Of a stretch of DNA of 64,000 nt, positions 26,368 through 36,186 are shown one piece after another. The position numbers and the translations under genes are program-made. The stretch is taken from contig JANQAE010000002.1 in assembly GCA_024707225.1 (NCBI GenBank), positions 372,001-436,000 of the forward strand. The letters run 5' to 3'. The DNA comes from Dokdonella sp. GTDB lineage: Bacteria; Pseudomonadota; Gammaproteobacteria; Xanthomonadales; Rhodanobacteraceae. How positions within the stretch are numbered: the first letter of the stretch is position 1; the number at the start of each line of letters is the position of its first letter. Below the pieces are notes generated by a model. It made no database searches, was not told the DNA's origin, and saw only the letters and a list, made by a program, of their open reading frames with translations.

Positions 26368-29090
26368 TCAGCGCGTATCGGTGACCGCGTAGCGCGCGGC
26401 CCTGCCGCAGTCGCGCCGCGTCGGCCGGCAGGGCCTGCCGCAGCGCCGCCTGCGCGGCCGCCACGCGATCGCGCGCCTGCGCGTTGCCGTCGCGCCGCCA
26501 CAGGCAGCCGGCCGCGACCGCTTCGGCGTGCAGGCGCTGCGGATCGTCGGCGGCGGTCCCGGCGCGCGCGAGCACGGCGAGGGCCTCCTCGGCGAGCGTG
26601 CAGTCGCTGGCGCCGAGCGCGAGCTCCACCTCGGCACGCTCGGTCAGCGTCCTGGCCAGATGCGAGGGCTTCGGCGAGGCATGCGCGCGCAGCAGGCCGA
26701 GCGCCTCGTCGACGCGCGCCTTCGCCTCACCCAGCCGGCCCTGCTCGCGTGCCGCGCCGGCGCTGCCGGTCAGGCTGAACGCGACGTCGGTCGGATCGCC
26801 GCCGGCGCGGCGGATCGCCAGCGCCTCGCCCCAGAGCCGCTCCGCCTCGGTCCAATGGCCGAGCGCGTATTCGGTCGTCGCCAGGTTGTTGAGCGTCGCG
26901 CCGAGCTTGCGCGAGCCGGGCGGCTCGGTGGCCTGCACGCCGGCCAGCGATTCCTTCATCGCTGCGTTCGCGCCGGCGTAGTCGTGCGCGCGCAGCAGGC
27001 TGAAGGCCAGGTTGTTGAGCCGGATCTGCACGTAGCCGTGCGCGTCGCCGTAGAGCCGGCGCGTGATCGCCAGCGCCTCGCGGCGCAGCGCGACCGCCTC
27101 GCCGGCCTCGCTCGCGGCGGTATAGGTATTGGCCAGTGCGTCCAGCGCATCGGCCAGGCGCGCCGGATTCTCGTCCGGTGCCGCACGCAGCGCCGCGACC
27201 ACCGGCGTCAGCACCGCGCGCGCGTCGGCGACGCGGTCCTGCTCGTCGTAGGCCCAGCTCAGCGTGATCGCCGCGCTGGCGGTCTGGCTGTCGCCGGGCC
27301 CGCGCGTCGCGCCGAACAGCGCCACGCCGCGCGCCATGTCGTCGATCGCGCCGGCCGCGTCGCCGAGCGCGAGGCGGTTGATGCCGCGCGACACCAGCAG
27401 GTCGGCCGCCAGCTCGCCGTCGGCCGCCTCGGCCGGCAGCAGGTCGGCCGCCTCGTCCAGATGCCGCCCGGCCAGTGCCAGATCGTCGCCGCCGCCGCGG
27501 CTGCGGCCCATCAGCACCAGAGCGCGCACGCGCTTGAGCGTATCGCCGGGCAGGGCTTCGCGCTGCACGGTTAGCGCGCGCTCGAACAGCGGATAGGCGC
27601 GGCCCAGATCGCCGATGCCCAGATACGCCTCGCCCATCGCGACGAGCAGGCCGTAGCGCATCGCCGCATCGTCGAGGCGATGCCGGTCGATGCGCTCGAC
27701 GCCGCGCTGCAGCAGCTCCTCGGCGGTGACCTTGCGGCCGCGCGTCAGCGCCGGATCGGCGCTGCGGAAGATGTCGAGCAGGAACTGGATCGTCTGTTCG
27801 GCCTTGCCGCTCTCGCTGCGCGCCAGATCGCGCTGCGCGCGCGCCTCGGCGGCCTGCCAGAGCGCCGCGGTCAGGCCGGCCGCCAGCGCGAGCACGGCGG
27901 CGGCGGCCAGACCGGCGGCCAGTGCATGGCGGCGCACGAAGCGGCCGGCGCGGTAGCGCCAGCCGCCGCGCCGCGCGGCGACCGGCCGGCCGGCGAGATG
28001 GTGCTCCAGATCGGCCGCCAGCTCGGCCACCGATGCGTAGCGATGCGCCGGGTCCTTGCGCAGCGCCTTGAGCGCGATCGCGTCGAGATCGCCGCGCAGC
28101 GCGCGATGCAGGCGCCGCGACACCGGCGCGTCGGATCCGCCGCCGGCCTGCAGCACGGCCTGGCTCGGCCGCGCCGGCTCCTGGTCGAGGATCGCCCGTT
28201 CGTACGCGGCCGGCGTGCTGCGCGCGAGGCGATACGGCCGCCGGCCGGTCAGCAGCTCGTACAGCAGCAGGCCGAGCGCGTGCACGTCGACCGCCGTGGT
28301 CACCGGCTCGCCGCGCACCTGCTCGGGCGCGGCGTACTCGGGCGTGAACACGCGCGCGGCACTGACGCCGGCATCGCCGGCATCGACCAGCTTGGCGATG
28401 CCGAAATCGAGCAGCTTGACCTCTCCGGCCGGCGTGACCAGCAGGTTCGACGGCTTGAGATCGCGATGCACGATCAGCCGCGCATGCGCATGCGCGACCG
28501 CCGCGCAGACGATCAGGAACAGACGCAGCCGCGCGGCGATGCCGAGTCCGGCACGTTCGCAGTACGTGCGCAGGTCGACGCCGTCGACGTACTCGAGCGC
28601 CAGCCACGGCCGGTCCTCGCCGTCGACGCCGCCGTCGATCAGCCGCGCGATGTTGGGATGGGTCAGGCCGGCCAGGATCTGCCGCTCGGCGCGGAAGCGC
28701 GTGTGCCCGTCGGCGGCATCCCAGCCGCTGCGAATCAGCTTGATCGCGACCTGCTGCGCGAACTGGCCGTCGGCGCGTTCGGCCAGCCAGACCGTGCCCA
28801 TGCCGCCGCGGCCGATCTCGCGCAGCAGCCGGAACGGGCCGACGCGGCGACCGGCGAGATCGGCCTGGGCCGCCCTGACCGGCCAGATCGTCGAGCAGGT
28901 CCGGCGCCTGCGCGGCCAGATCGGTGCCGAGCGATCGGCCGCGATCGGCCGCCAGCAGCGCCAGCACGTCGGCGTGCAGCGCGTCCTCGCCGGGCGCCAG
29001 TGCCCGCAGGCGTTCGTGCCACTGCGCCGGCGGCGTATCGGCCAGCTCGTCGAACAGCGCGCGCACGCGATGCCAGTTCTGCGCATCCAC
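26368..29090 (-). CDS. PknB-type Ser/Thr protein kinase with TPR region (two frameshifts)
   Basis: A kinase of about 900 residues paired with the sigma factor just upstream. The N-terminal ~72 residues (MDAQNWHRVRALFDELADTP to LLDDLAGQ) are in one frame. Near 28880 the frame changes and the kinase domain follows with EIGRGGMGTVWLAE, QVAIKLI, HRDLKPSN and LDFGIAKL. A membrane helix (LAAGLAAAAVLALAAGLTAALW) and about 14 TPR-like units follow. In the kinase frame no stop occurs near the natural end; the frame runs on antisense into the fds genes. A neighbouring frame ends at 26368 as RYAVTDTR, so a second indel near 26400 is inferred. The start at 29090 and the family are secure; the exact C-terminus is not. 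Confidence 0.75.
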
Positions 29091-29135
29091 GATGTCTCTC
29101 CCCTTCTTGCCGGTTGCCGGCTTGCGGCCGCCGTT

Positions 29136-29705
29136 TCAGCCGCTGCCGAGTCGCTGTTGCAGGAACGCCTTGGCCGCCCGCGTATCGCGCTTGATCGTCG
29201 GCTCGGAGACCTCGAGCAGGGCCGCGATGTCCTTGACCTCGAGGCCGGCGAAGAAGCGCAGCTCGACGACCTTGACCAGCCGCTCGTCGAGCGCGGCCAG
29301 CGCGTCGAGCGCCGCGTCGATCGCCAGCAGCTGCTCGGCCTGCGCATCGACCGGCAGCGGCTGGCCTTCCAGCGCGTCGAGGTCGACGTGTTCGGCGCCG
29401 CCGCCGCGCCTCTCGGCCAGGCGTGCACGCGCATAGTCGATCGCGACCTGCCGCATCGCGCGCGCCGCGGTCGCGAAGAAGTGCGAGCGGTTCGCGTAGT
29501 CCATGCCGCCACCGTCGAACAGCTTGAGGTAGGCCTCGTTGACGAGCGCGCGGGTATCGAGCGTCTGCCCGGAGCGCTGCCGCCGCAGCTGCGCGCGCGC
29601 GATGCGCAGCATGTCCTCGTAGACCAGGGCGAGCAGCCGGTCGCGGCCTTCGGCGTCGTGCGCCTGGGCCAGAGCGGACGTGATCGCGGGCGATGGCTCG
29701 ACCAT
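29136..29705 (-). CDS. ECF-type sigma factor (kinase-paired subfamily)
   Basis: A 189-residue sigma-70 family protein. Region 2 is visible in LVYEDMLRIARAQLRRQ, DTRALVNEAYLKLF and RSHFFATAARAMRQVAIDYARARLAERRGGG. Region 4 is VVELRFFAGLEVKDIAALLEVSEPTIKRDTRAAKAFLQQRL. It is the same subfamily as the sigma factor at 17780-18355. The kinase gene begins 45 bp downstream on the same strand, so this is a second sigma-kinase module. No anti-sigma gene is seen. The segment NRSHFFATAARAMR is diagnostic of this group. Confidence 0.92.
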   Translation of the reverse strand: MVEPSPAITSALAQAHDAEGRDRLLALVYEDMLRIARAQLRRQRSGQTLDTRALVNEAYLKLFDGGGMDYANRSHFFATAARAMRQVAIDYARARLAERRGGGAEHVDLDALEGQPLPVDAQAEQLLAIDAALDALAALDERLVKVVELRFFAGLEVKDIAALLEVSEPTIKRDTRAAKAFLQQRLGSG

Positions 29706-29808
29706 CGCCCGATGGTAGCGATTCGCCGCTGCGCTGTCCGTGCGCGGCCGCGCCGGCTGCGCGAGTGCGGCCGGGCGGCCGCCGGACCGGGGTTCAGGCC
29801 GGCTCGGC

Positions 29809-31188
29809 TCACTCCAGCGCGTCGGTGAAGATCCGGTCGTTGCCGAGACGCGCGACGGTCAGGTCGTAGTTCTGCGGCGAGGCGTGCAGCGAATGGCCGG
29901 CGACGATCAGGCGGCCCGCCTGCGAGGCGATGCGCATGCCGTAGTCGAACTCGCCCGGCAGCACGAAATCCAGGTAGGTCCGGCCGTTGCTGCCGAACGA
30001 CGGATCGGGCGTGCCGTCGCGGCGCAGCCGCAGCACCGCCATGTCGAGCGCGAAGGCTTCCGTGGCACGGCGCGTGCCGATCAGCGCGATCCGCCCGTCG
30101 GACTGCACGAGGAGGTCATCGGCCACCAGCGAGTGGCCGTCCTCGATCAGCACGCGGCCGTTGCTGCCGAAGCCCGGGTCGAGCGTCAGCAGGGCCGCCG
30201 GTACGATCCGGTACGCGAACAGACGGTAGCGCACGCTCGAGTCGGCGATCTGCGTATTGCCGATCACCAGGATCGTGCCGTCGCGCTGCACGCGCACGCC
30301 CGTGGCGGCCTCGTCGCGATTGAACGGCGCGCCGCCGTCGATCGCCAGGCCCGCGTAACCGGCGCCGGCCTGGAAACCGGGGTCGGGATTGCCGTTGGCG
30401 GTCAGGATCGCGATCAGCGCCGAGGTGCCGTTCTCTGCATCGGGCGAGCCGAACTCGCCGACCACGACGTACTTGCCGTCCGCGGTCCGGTCGATCGCAT
30501 TGAAGCGCGTGACCGGTGTCGGCCCGAGCTGGTAGCTGCGCTTTCCCTGGATGCCGTAGGTCGCATCGAAACTGCCGTCGCCGTGCAGCCGCGCGATCGC
30601 GCCCAGTTCGACGCCGCCGGGCAGGCGCGTGGTGCCGACCAGCAGGATGCGTCCGTCCGGTTCGACCAGCAGGTCGTTGACGACGTCGGCGCGCTCCTCG
30701 TTCTGCGTGTCGAACGCGATCGTCACGCAGGCGCCGCCGATCGCGCCGAACGGCAGCGGCTGGCCCTGCGGCGTGTAGCGGCACACGTGGAAGTCGGTAT
30801 TGGTGCCGCTCACGGTGCGGAAGCCGGCGACCAGCAGGTTGCCGGCGCCGTCGAAGCGCGCGCGCCGCGCGGTCAGGTCCGTGGCGGACGAGTAGACGGT
30901 GCCGCCGACGCCGAACGACTCGTCGCGGATGCCCGCGGCGGTCAGGCGCGTGATCGCCTGGCGCGAGCCGCCGGCGGTCTGCGCCGTGCCGACCAGATAG
31001 ATCGATCCGTCCGGGGCGACCAGCGCGCCGGCCGACTGGTCGGCGTTGCCGCCGCCCTGGTCGTGGGCGATGACGTTGCGGCCGGTGCCGAAGATGCCGA
31101 AGTTCGGGTCGAGCAGGCCGTCCTGGGCGTGGACGGCGCCGGCGGCGAGGATCAGCGCGAGTGCGGGCGTAGCGATGCGGCGGTGCAT
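29809..31188 (-). CDS. Exported delta-60-repeat beta-propeller protein with IFTDALE tail
   Basis: A 459-residue exported protein. A signal peptide (MHRRIATPALALILAAGAVHA) precedes at least six delta-60-type repeats of the form DGxxLxxG. Examples are GNLLVAGFR, GRILLVGTT, GKYVVVGEF, GTILVIGNT, GRIALIGTR and GRLIVAGHS, with alternating DPxFGSNG linkers. The C-terminus reads LGNDRIFTDALE, which resembles the IFxxGFE ending of other exported proteins here. The start at 31188 has AGGAGA upstream. Such proteins are common in Lysobacterales and have no assigned enzymatic function. It separates the second sigma-kinase pair from fdhD-fdsD. Confidence 0.85.
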   Translation of the reverse strand: MHRRIATPALALILAAGAVHAQDGLLDPNFGIFGTGRNVIAHDQGGGNADQSAGALVAPDGSIYLVGTAQTAGGSRQAITRLTAAGIRDESFGVGGTVYSSATDLTARRARFDGAGNLLVAGFRTVSGTNTDFHVCRYTPQGQPLPFGAIGGACVTIAFDTQNEERADVVNDLLVEPDGRILLVGTTRLPGGVELGAIARLHGDGSFDATYGIQGKRSYQLGPTPVTRFNAIDRTADGKYVVVGEFGSPDAENGTSALIAILTANGNPDPGFQAGAGYAGLAIDGGAPFNRDEAATGVRVQRDGTILVIGNTQIADSSVRYRLFAYRIVPAALLTLDPGFGSNGRVLIEDGHSLVADDLLVQSDGRIALIGTRRATEAFALDMAVLRLRRDGTPDPSFGSNGRTYLDFVLPGEFDYGMRIASQAGRLIVAGHSLHASPQNYDLTVARLGNDRIFTDALE

Positions 31189-31220
31189 GGGGCGATCTCC
31201 TGGATGGGGCACACGCCCCG

Positions 31221-31232
31221 ATGTCCGGACAT
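31221..31232. promoter_or_regulatory. 12-bp palindrome in a divergent promoter region
   Basis: ATGTCCGGACAT is a perfect palindrome 33 bp upstream of the exported propeller start and about 210 bp upstream of fdhD. It may be an operator for either gene. Short GC-rich palindromes arise easily by chance in this genome. Confidence 0.3.
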
Positions 31233-31443
31233 ACGCAGTGCGCACCGCCCAGGGATCATCGGTCGGCCGCCCGCGCATAGGCGCGCAGCGGCCGCGCGCG
31301 CCTTAGCACGTCGCGGCGAATCCGGTAGAGTCGCTGCGGACACGCCGCCGCGTGCCGCCCGCCGCCGTCCGGCGCCGCCGAGTAGCCGTTCCGCCCATGC
31401 CGTCCGTTCCTGCCCGCGATGCATCGACGCCCGTCCGCGCCCC

Positions 31444-32259
31444 GTGCCGGACGGCGAGGCCGGCGCGGTGCGGCGCGCGATCGTGCGCCTGCGGGACGGC
31501 GCCGCGCGGCGCGAGGACGACTGGATCGCCGCCGAGATTCCGGTGGCGCTGCACTACAACGGCCAGCCGCACGTCGTGATGATGGCGACACCGGCCGACC
31601 TGGAGGATTTCGCGCTCGGCTTCTCGCTGAGCGAGGCGGTGATCGCCGATCCGGCCGAGCTGCAGGACGTCGCGGTCGAGCCGCTGCTCGAAGGCATCGA
31701 GGTCGCGATGACGGTGCCGGCCGCGCGCGCCGAGGCGGTCGCGGCGCGGCAGCGCAACCTGACCGGCCGCAGCAGCTGCGGCCTGTGCGGCACGCAGGCG
31801 CTGGAAGACGTCGTGCGGCATCCGCCGCCGGTCGGCGCCGGGCCTGTCGTCGACGCGTCGGCCGTGCAGCGCGCCCTGGCCGCGCTGGCGGCCGCGCAGC
31901 CGGTCAATGCGTTGACCGGCGCGACCCATGCCGCCGCCTGGGCCGATCCGGCCGGCACGCTGCAGCTGGTGCGCGAGGACGTCGGCCGCCACAACGCGCT
32001 CGACAAGCTGATCGGCGCGATGGCGCGCGCGCGTCTGGACGCCGGATCGGGCTTTCTGGTCGTCACCAGCCGCGCCAGCTACGAGATGGTGCAGAAGGCC
32101 GCCACCGTCGGCATCACGCTGATGGTCGCGATCTCGGCGCCCACCGCGCTGGCGATCCATCTGGCCGACTCGGCCGGCCTGACCCTGGTCGGCTTCGCGC
32201 GGCGCGACGGCCAGGCCCTCTACACTCATCCGCACCGCATCATCGCTTCGGAGCCTTGA
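31444..32259 (+). CDS. fdhD: Formate dehydrogenase accessory sulfurtransferase FdhD (FdsC)
   Basis: A protein of about 271 residues needed to sulfurate the molybdenum cofactor of formate dehydrogenase. It hands sulfur from a cysteine desulfurase to the cofactor through Cys112 and Cys115 in SSCGLCGT. Other family segments are EIPVALHYNG, DLEDFALGFSLSE, REDVGRHNALDKLIG and TSRASYEMVQKAA. The GTG start at 31444 is chosen to match the usual N-terminal length; a second GTG at 31468 is possible, and no strong Shine-Dalgarno decides. The stop lies 3 nt before fdsD, so the two form an operon. It presumably serves FdsA although the structural genes are 5 kb away. Confidence 0.92.
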   Translation: MPDGEAGAVRRAIVRLRDGAARREDDWIAAEIPVALHYNGQPHVVMMATPADLEDFALGFSLSEAVIADPAELQDVAVEPLLEGIEVAMTVPAARAEAVAARQRNLTGRSSCGLCGTQALEDVVRHPPPVGAGPVVDASAVQRALAALAAAQPVNALTGATHAAAWADPAGTLQLVREDVGRHNALDKLIGAMARARLDAGSGFLVVTSRASYEMVQKAATVGITLMVAISAPTALAIHLADSAGLTLVGFARRDGQALYTHPHRIIASEP

Positions 32260-32262
32260 CCG

Positions 32263-32493
32263 ATGGACGTCGAACGACTCGTACAGATGGCCAACGACAT
32301 CGCCGCCTACTTCGCTTCCGATCCGGATCGCGAAGCCGGCATCGAGGGCATGCTCGGCCACATCCAGCGCTTCTGGGAACCGCGCATGCGGCGCCAGATC
32401 CTCGCGCACTGGCAGGCCGGCGGTGCCGGACTATCGGCGCTGGCCGGCGAGGCCATCGCGCGGCTGGCCCAGGCCGAGCTGCGCAGCGCCTGA
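32263..32493 (+). CDS. fdsD: NAD-dependent formate dehydrogenase delta subunit
   Basis: A 76-residue acidic helical protein. It matches FdsD by its pattern ERLVQMANDIAAYFASDP...IEGMLGHIQRFWEPRMRRQILAH, and by its length. FdsD helps assembly or stability of the FdsABG complex, reportedly with FdsC. It starts 3 nt after fdhD. Its presence shows the strain has a full fdsGBA/CD set, split into two loci. Confidence 0.93.
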   Translation: MDVERLVQMANDIAAYFASDPDREAGIEGMLGHIQRFWEPRMRRQILAHWQAGGAGLSALAGEAIARLAQAELRSA

Positions 32494-32543
32494 CCCTGCG
32501 GCACGCCCGCCGATGAACGGGGGTCCGACGGCGCTGAACGAAA

Positions 32544-32561
32544 TTCAAACGAACGCTTGAA
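32544..32561. promoter_or_regulatory. PsrA-like fatty-acid operator upstream of fadL
   Basis: TTCAAACG-AA-CGCTTGAA is an inverted repeat with one mismatch and fits the PsrA-type pattern CAAAC-N4-GTTTG except for one base. It overlaps a TTGAAA -35-like hexamer at 32557-32562, so binding would repress fadL. PsrA-family TetR regulators control fatty-acid genes in gammaproteobacteria; no such regulator is in this window. Confidence 0.55.
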
Positions 32562-32632
32562 AGTTGCGGATCGAACAGGCCTGATACGCCCCGGGAGACC
32601 CAGGGCAAACCTTCAGGCATCGAGTTCGACCA

Positions 32633-33961
32633 ATGACAATATCCCCACGCATCTTCACCCTGCCGGCCCTGGCCGCACTGCCGCTCGCCGTTGCGGTCGG
32701 TCTCGGCGCCGGGCAGGCCCACGCCAGCGCGTTCCAGCTCAAGGAAAACAGCGTCAAGGCGATGGGCCGCGCGTTCGCCGGCGCCGGCGCCGCGCCGGAC
32801 GACTACGCCGTCGTCGTCAACAACCCGGCCGCGATGCTCGATCTGCCCGGCAGCGGCTTCCAGTTCGACGTGACCGCGATCCAGGTCAGCGCGAAGTTCT
32901 CCGGCAGCGGTACCGACGCGCTCGGCCGGCCGATCAGCGGCGGCAACGGCGGCGACGGCGGCGGCACCAAGCCGGTGCCGGCGATCTACTACGTCGCGCC
33001 GATCAACGACCGCTTCAGTCTCGGCGCGGCGCTGACCGTTCCGTTCGGCTTCGTCACCGACTACAACAGCGGCTGGGTCGGCCGCTATCAGGCCTACAAG
33101 TCCGACCTGCAGGTGCCGGCGCTGACGTTCTCGGGCGCGTTCCGCCTCAACGACGCGTTCTCGATCGGCCTCAGCGCGATCGCGCAGCGCGCCAAGGCGG
33201 ACCTGTCCAATGCGATCGACCTCGGCGCGGTGCTGGCCGGGCCGACCCAGGGCGCGATCCTGCCGCAGGGCGCCGACGGGCGCATCCGCATGACCGGCCA
33301 CGACTGGGCCTACGGCTGGCAGGCCGGCCTGCTCTGGAAGCCGACCGACGCGAACCGCATCGGCCTGAACTACCACTCCAAGATCAAGCACGAGCTGTCC
33401 GGCAACGCGACGTTCCAGGTGCCGGCCGCGGTCGCGCCGCTGCTCGACCCGGCGTTCACCAATACGCGCGGCCACGCCACGCTGAACACGCCGGCGTTCA
33501 CCGAGCTCAGCTGGTGGCACACCGTCAACGACCGGCTCAGTCTCGGCGCCAGCGTCGCCTATACCGAGTGGTCGAGCTTCCAGGCGCTGACGATCGACTT
33601 CGACAATCCGGCGCAGCCGCCGGCCTCCGAGCCGTTCGGCTGGCGCGACACCTGGTTCGGCTCGATCGGCGGCGACTACAAGCTCAACGAGGTCTGGACG
33701 CTGCGTGCCGGCCTGGCGGTCGACGGCACGCCGACGCATGCCGATACGCGCACGCCGCGCGTGCCGGACGCGACGCGGCGCTGGGTCAGCGTCGGCATCG
33801 GCTACAAGCCGAGCGAGACGCTCGAGATCAACGCCGGCTACACGCATCTGTTCGTCAACGATGCGCACGTCGACACCGTCAACGCGACCGGCAACCGTCT
33901 GACCGGCTCGTTCGACAACTACTCGAACCTGCTCGGCGTCTCGGGCATCGTGCGGTTCTGA
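32633..33961 (+). CDS. fadL: FadL/OmpP1-family outer-membrane long-chain fatty acid transporter
   Basis: A 442-residue outer-membrane beta-barrel. A signal peptide (about residues 1-32, ending GQAHAS) is followed by AFQLKENSVKAMGRAFAGAGAAPDDYAVVVNNPAAM. This is the FadL N-terminal plug with its NPAxM motif. Regular amphipathic strands continue to a terminal Phe (GIVRF), the usual barrel signature. It brings long-chain fatty acids or other hydrophobic compounds across the outer membrane. An operator-like repeat at 32544-32561 and a strong terminator at 33998-34030 frame it as a single-gene transcript. The length fits the family. Confidence 0.94.
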   Translation: MTISPRIFTLPALAALPLAVAVGLGAGQAHASAFQLKENSVKAMGRAFAGAGAAPDDYAVVVNNPAAMLDLPGSGFQFDVTAIQVSAKFSGSGTDALGRPISGGNGGDGGGTKPVPAIYYVAPINDRFSLGAALTVPFGFVTDYNSGWVGRYQAYKSDLQVPALTFSGAFRLNDAFSIGLSAIAQRAKADLSNAIDLGAVLAGPTQGAILPQGADGRIRMTGHDWAYGWQAGLLWKPTDANRIGLNYHSKIKHELSGNATFQVPAAVAPLLDPAFTNTRGHATLNTPAFTELSWWHTVNDRLSLGASVAYTEWSSFQALTIDFDNPAQPPASEPFGWRDTWFGSIGGDYKLNEVWTLRAGLAVDGTPTHADTRTPRVPDATRRWVSVGIGYKPSETLEINAGYTHLFVNDAHVDTVNATGNRLTGSFDNYSNLLGVSGIVRF

Positions 33962-33965
33962 GCAC

Positions 33966-33988
33966 GATCGTCCGCGCTGCGGACGATC
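33966..33988. repeat. Perfect 10-bp stem hairpin just after fadL
   Basis: GATCGTCCGC and GCGGACGATC pair around GCT, starting five bases after the fadL stop. It precedes the true terminator by nine bases and may protect the mRNA 3' end or assist termination. Confidence 0.6.
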
Positions 33989-33997
33989 GCTGAGACG

Positions 33998-34030
33998 AAA
34001 CGGCCATCCGCGTCAGCGGGTGGCCGTTTT
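33998..34030 (+). terminator. Rho-independent terminator of fadL
   Basis: AAACGGCCA pairs with TGGCCGTTT, the stem continues through a U-G wobble and CCGC/GCGG, and the loop is GTCA. A TTTT run ends it. The AAA at its left side also gives a short U-run on the other strand, so it may end the convergent tsaB transcript too. Confidence 0.88.
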
Positions 34031-34142
34031 GCCGTCGGGGCGGTGCTTCGAAGTCCCACGTGAGCGCGGCGCATCGGCGACGGGCGACCGAGGTGCGTCG
34101 CCGGAAGCGACACGATGACGCGCGACCTCTCGCGTCGCGCGC

Positions 34143-34838
34143 TCAGCCGCCGCGCCGCTGCTCTTCGAGCGTCAGCGCGACCTTGTCACGCAGATAGACC
34201 GGCAGCGCGAGCTCGGCGGCGACGCCGCGGCCGGCGCGTGCCAGCGGCGCGGCCAGTCGCGCGACCGCGCCGGCCTGCGGATAGCGATCACCGGCCGCGT
34301 ACAGCGGATCGGCCGGCAGGTGCGCACGCAATGCCTCCGGAAACGCGGTCCAGCCGGTGCCGACCACGGCCCAGCCTGCGGCCGCCGGCAGGCGCAGCGC
34401 ACTCGCCGCGCCGACGCTCTCCTCGCCGAGCGCTTCGAGGCCGCCGTCGGCGGTCGGCCGGAACGCACCGGCGTAGACCTCGCCCATGCGCGCGTCGATG
34501 ACCGCCAGCGTCGCCTCCTGGCCGGCGTCGGGCGCCTGCAGTGCGAGTGCCGCCAGCGACGAGATCGTGACGACCGGCCGGTCGAGCGCGAGCGCGATGC
34601 CCTGCGCCGCCGCAATCGCCAGCCGCACGCCGGTGAACGCGCCGGGACCGCGCCCGACCGCGATCGCGTCGAGCTGGCGCCGCGAGATGCCGGCCTCGGC
34701 CAGGACCGCCTCGCACATCGGCAGCAGCAGCTCGGCATGGCGGCGCGGCGCGAGCTCGCAGCGCTCGACGAGGCCGGCATCGGTCAGCACGGCGGCCGAG
34801 CAGGCTTCGGTGGCGGTTTCGATCGCGAGCAGATTCAC
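34143..34838 (-). CDS. tsaB: tRNA threonylcarbamoyladenosine biosynthesis protein TsaB
   Basis: A 231-residue ASKHA-fold protein. The N-terminus MNLLAIETATEACSAAVL, then AVGRGPGAFTGVRLAIAAAQGIAL and AVIDARMGEVYAG, are classical TsaB signatures. It forms the core heterodimer with TsaD and, with TsaE and TsaC, installs t6A37 on ANN-decoding tRNAs in the cytoplasm. The length matches E. coli TsaB (231). The gene is convergent with fadL and appears to be transcribed alone. Confidence 0.95.
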   Translation of the reverse strand: MNLLAIETATEACSAAVLTDAGLVERCELAPRRHAELLLPMCEAVLAEAGISRRQLDAIAVGRGPGAFTGVRLAIAAAQGIALALDRPVVTISSLAALALQAPDAGQEATLAVIDARMGEVYAGAFRPTADGGLEALGEESVGAASALRLPAAAGWAVVGTGWTAFPEALRAHLPADPLYAAGDRYPQAGAVARLAAPLARAGRGVAAELALPVYLRDKVALTLEEQRRGG

Positions 34839-35229
34839 GGCGGCGGCACGGTCGGGGGGCGGCAGGTTAGCACGCAGGTCGGCCGCGGCCGCCGCCGCAT
34901 CGGCCGCGCGGCTGCGATGTCGATGCTTCAGCCGGATGCCAGACCGTCGTGGGCGAGTACGCGGCTCATCATGACGGCGCCGATGCGGTCACGCATCGTA
35001 TGCGAGCGGATCGCGGTGATGCGTGCCGCCCGAAGCGCGGCGGCAGCGGTCGCGGCGAGCGCGACGGATCGCCCGAACGCGCCGGCGCTCGATGTCTTTC
35101 TGTCCGCTCGGTGATCGCATCGTCAGCGGGCGAACGCCCTCGACGCTGTGCGCGGTCGCAACGTCGGGATAGCATGGCGGCCGCCGGCCGCGCCCGACGA
35201 GCCGATGCGTGCACGAGGGGAGGCTCGCG
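34839..35229. other. Gene-free divergent interval
   Basis: This is 391 bp between tsaB and the phosphatidate cytidylyltransferase gene. It should carry both promoters. I saw no clear operator, RNA element or coding frame. Confidence 0.35.
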
Positions 35230-36186
35230 ATGCCGCTGGATCTGTGGATTCCGCTCGAAGTGCTGTGGACGTTCGCGGCGATCGTCGCCGTGCTGGTGGT
35301 CGCGAGCGTGATCGTCGCGCTGATGCGGCGCGGCGCCGGCGCCGGCCGGCACGCGGAGCTGGCCGCGCGCGTCAACGCCTGGTGGGTCATGGTGGCGGTG
35401 TTCGCCGTCGCGATCGCGTTCCGCCGCGGCGTGGCGATCGGCTTCTTCGCGATCCTCTCGTTCCTCGCGCTGAAGGAATACCTGTCGCTGATCCCGACGC
35501 GCCGCGCCGACCGGCGCGTGCTGTTCTGGGCATACCTGGCCGTTCCGCTGCAGTACCTGTGGGTCTACCAGGCCTGGTACCACATGTTCCTGGTGTTCAT
35601 CCCGGTCTGGGCGTTCCTGTTCATCGCGATGCGCATGGTGCTCTCGGGCGAGACACGCGACTTCCTGCGCGCGGCCGGCACGATCCACTGGGGCCTGATG
35701 ACGATGGTGTTCGGCCTGAGTCATCTGGCCTATCTGCTGGTGCTGCCCGATGCCGGGCCGGTGCGGCCCGGCGCGCCGACGCACGGTGCCGGCCTGCTGC
35801 TGTTCGTCGTGCTGCTGACGCAGTTCAACGACGTGCTGCAGTACGTGTGGGGACGTCTGCTCGGGCGGCGCAAGGTGATTCCGAGCGTCAGTCCGAACAA
35901 GACCGTCGAGGGCCTGCTCGGCGGCGCGCTGACGACGACGGCGATCGCGTTCTTCCTGGCGCCGGTGCTGACGCCGCTGACGCCGCCGCACGCCTTCGCG
36001 GCGGGTCTGATGATCGGCTTCGGCGGCTTCATCGGCGACGTGACGATCTCCGCGCTCAAGCGCGATCTGGGCGTCAAGGACAGCGGTACGCTGATTCCCG
36101 GTCACGGCGGCCTGCTCGACCGCATCGACAGCCTGCTGTTCACGGCGCCGCTGTTCTTCCACTTCATGAAGTATTTCTACTACTGA
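35230..36186 (+). CDS. Phosphatidate cytidylyltransferase family protein (CdsA-like)
   Basis: A 318-residue integral membrane enzyme. It has about eight hydrophobic helices and the CTP-transferase signature near its C-terminus: [41 protein letters not shown]. Upstream are the loop segments [21 protein letters not shown]. It converts phosphatidic acid and CTP into CDP-diacylglycerol at the inner membrane. It is longer at the N-terminus than housekeeping CdsA and is followed directly by an acyltransferase (TGATG overlap), the arrangement of the second, YnbB-like CdsA paralogue. The start at 35230 has GGGGAGG upstream. Confidence 0.9.
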   Translation: MPLDLWIPLEVLWTFAAIVAVLVVASVIVALMRRGAGAGRHAELAARVNAWWVMVAVFAVAIAFRRGVAIGFFAILSFLALKEYLSLIPTRRADRRVLFWAYLAVPLQYLWVYQAWYHMFLVFIPVWAFLFIAMRMVLSGETRDFLRAAGTIHWGLMTMVFGLSHLAYLLVLPDAGPVRPGAPTHGAGLLLFVVLLTQFNDVLQYVWGRLLGRRKVIPSVSPNKTVEGLLGGALTTTAIAFFLAPVLTPLTPPHAFAAGLMIGFGGFIGDVTISALKRDLGVKDSGTLIPGHGGLLDRIDSLLFTAPLFFHFMKYFYY

